DNA from: Acidobacteria bacterium Ga0077553
GTDB taxonomy: Bacteria > Acidobacteriota > Terriglobia > Bryobacterales > Bryobacteraceae
DNA length: 60,706 nt
Assembly (NCBI GenBank): GCA_001464575.1
Contig: LNFE01000266.1
Location: 1-60,706, forward strand
Direction of reading: 5' to 3'
The translations under genes were made by a program, and so were the position numbers. Below, piece after piece: positions 59,703 to 60,706 of the stretch. The notes under the pieces are model-generated. The model was not told the origin of the DNA. It did not search any database and saw only the letters and a list, made by a program, of their open reading frames with translations. Numbering within the stretch: the stretch's first letter is position 1; every line of letters begins with the position of its first letter.

Positions 59703-60403
59703 GGTAAGGCTCCTGGGTTGAGTTCAATCTTGTCCACCAGACCGTCGTTCATGTGAGCGATGCGGTCGGCAAAGGGAAAAATACGGCTGTCGTGGGTCAC
59801 CACCAACACGGCGCGCCCGGGGCGCACGGCCACGGTCCGCAGCAGCTCCATCACGTGATGGCCGGTCTCGGCGTCGAGCGCCGAGGTAGGTTCGTCGCAG
59901 ACGATGAGCTGCGGCTCATGGATCAAGGCCCGGGCAAATGCCACCCGCTGCTGCTGGCCGCCGGAAAGCTGATTCGGCATCGCGCGGGAGCGCGCGGCCA
60001 GGCCGAGGTCGGCAAGGATGGCTTCAGCCTTCTCGACGGCGGCCCTGCGCTTCCACCCGGCGGCCAACAACGGCACTGCGGCGTTTTCCGCTGCCGTCAG
60101 CGCCGGCAACAGGTTGAACTGCTGGAACACGAAACCCAGGTTCTTCCGCCGAAACTCCACCGCCGCCGAGCCCTTCAACTGCGCCAGCGGCGTGCCGAGT
60201 ACTTCGAGCTCACCCTGCGTCGGGTTCAGCAGGCCGGCGATGACGCTCAACAGCGTCGTTTTGCCGCACCCGGAAGGGCCAACCAGAAACGTCATCTCCC
60301 CTCGCGGCACTTCAAAATTGACCCCCCGCAACACCTTCACCGCATCGTCGCCGGTTCCAAAGGTCTTGTGTAAATCGCGGCACTGCACAGCTGTTTCGGT
60401 CAT
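59696..60403 (-). CDS. ABC transporter ATP-binding protein (DevA/LolD/MacB type)
   Basis: This 235-residue ATPase has Walker [14 protein letters not shown]-loop [13 protein letters not shown], signature [15 protein letters not shown], Walker [13 protein letters not shown] and the switch His in VVTHDSRI. It closely fits the LolD/MacB/DevA group. The start at 60403 (ATG) follows the permease stop by 4 nt. The cargo is not identified; glycolipid or another envelope component is possible for DevBCA systems. Confidence 0.93.
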   Translation of the reverse strand: MTETAVQCRDLHKTFGTGDDAVKVLRGVNFEVPRGEMTFLVGPSGCGKTTLLSVIAGLLNPTQGELEVLGTPLAQLKGSAAVEFRRKNLGFVFQQFNLLPALTAAENAAVPLLAAGWKRRAAVEKAEAILADLGLAARSRAMPNQLSGGQQQRVAFARALIHEPQLIVCDEPTSALDAETGHHVMELLRTVAVRPGRAVLVVTHDSRIFPFADRIAHMNDGLVDKIELNPGALPC

Positions 60404-60407
60404 GGGA

Positions 60408-60706
60408 TTAGCCTCGGAATACAACCGCGGGTTCGAGCACGATGACGCGGCGAACGCTGACGGCGCTCGCCAAAAACACGATCAGGAAAACCGCGGCGGC
60501 GGTGCCCATCATGATCTCCGGCAGCATCCGGAAGCCGCGCAGGTCGAGATTATCCGCCGTGGCGGCGAAGAAGCCCGCCGTCATCGCGATGCCCAGCCCG
60601 TAACCCACGGCGCCCACGATCACGGCCTGCATCAGAATCATCCCCACAATGCGCCAGTCGCTGACGCCAATCGCCTTCAGCGCTCCGAACTGCTTGAGGT
60701 TTTCGA
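60408..60706 (-). CDS. FtsX-like ABC transporter permease, C-terminal end (truncated by window)
   Basis: The C-terminal part of a DevC/MacB-type permease: about 99 codons to a stop at 60408. The visible FtsX block reads ENLKQFGALKAIGVSDWRIVGMILMQAVIVGAVGYGLGIAMTAG, then a loop and MMGTAAAVFLIVFLASAVSVRRVIVLEPAVVFRG. The EFGVLRAIG-like sequence (here QFGALKAIG) is diagnostic. It forms an operon with the following ATPase, adaptor and outer-membrane factor. The N-terminal helices lie outside the window. Confidence 0.9.
   Translation of the reverse strand, partial: ENLKQFGALKAIGVSDWRIVGMILMQAVIVGAVGYGLGIAMTAGFFAATADNLDLRGFRMLPEIMMGTAAAVFLIVFLASAVSVRRVIVLEPAVVFRG

Overview
This window looks like the chromosome of an Acidobacteriota member, probably near Bryobacter or 'Solibacter'. 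The main support is a PadR regulator paired with an ADOP-type (acidobacterial duplicated orphan permease) MacB/FtsX permease. Supporting features are TonB-like C-terminal domains, a DUF1549/DUF1501 pair, Tat-exported Gfo/Idh/MocA proteins, a PEP-CTERM protein and high GC. This is inference from gene content, as no rRNA is present. Genes are densely packed, with many 1-8 nt start/stop overlaps and several convergent 3' overlaps. I see no prophage, insertion sequence or CRISPR array.

Layout. 1-3.3 kb: nusA (partial) and rimP, then an OmpR-type response regulator with its histidine kinase. 3.4-5.8 kb: a secreted protein of unknown function and an M20 peptidase. 5.8-9.8 kb: a lipid A/envelope operon, fabZ-lpxA-lpxI-Gfo/Idh dehydrogenase-TonB-like. 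9.8-13.4 kb: small proteins, a FliA/WhiG-type sigma factor with a long structured-looking leader, and SppA. 13.4-15.2 kb: a divergent pair, sugar-phosphate-isomerase-like and PmoA-like. 15.2-21 kb: a CusCBA/CzcCBA-type metal RND efflux operon whose 3' end is followed by two decayed copies of itself. 21-28.9 kb: DUF1549/DUF1501 genes, NIPSNAP, a beta-propeller/phosphoesterase fusion and a PEP-CTERM protein. 28.8-31.7 kb: an MFS transporter and ROK-like kinase, divergent from a LysR regulator. 31.7-36.1 kb: an ECF sigma factor with a membrane partner, membrane and nitrilase genes, and a prepilin-like DUF1559 protein. 36.1-39.4 kb: a broken apbE, a cytochrome c/SUMF1 fusion and a Tat-exported Gfo/Idh protein. 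39.4-43 kb: ADOP permease, PadR and an SDR. 43-48.2 kb: a beta-propeller gene translationally coupled to a 1304-residue protein. 48.3-53.4 kb: MOSC, deoC, ROK glucokinase, tatA/B, tatC, a small protein, a methyltransferase and tRNA-Ala. 53.4-57.3 kb: dcd, a hybrid histidine kinase, a tautomerase and an NHL propeller. 57.3-60.7 kb: a DevBCA/MacAB-type ABC efflux operon with its outer-membrane factor, truncated by the window end.

The most unusual unit is 43032-48195. The large protein has an OmpA-like peptidoglycan-binding domain, a PG_binding_1 domain, a Cys-rich linker and a C-terminal half carrying an HExxH...PDEY metalloprotease signature resembling family M64. It has no signal peptide. It is coupled to a gene encoding an exported beta-propeller. 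I read it as a candidate envelope-targeted effector or protease module. Other points worth checking are the degenerate duplication of the RND gene tail, the four-copy CTAAGG/CCTTAG array before the sigma gene, a PEP-CTERM tag encoded entirely antisense to another gene, a LysR box on a start codon, and Tyr/Asp-rich patches shared by the TatA/B and TatC proteins.
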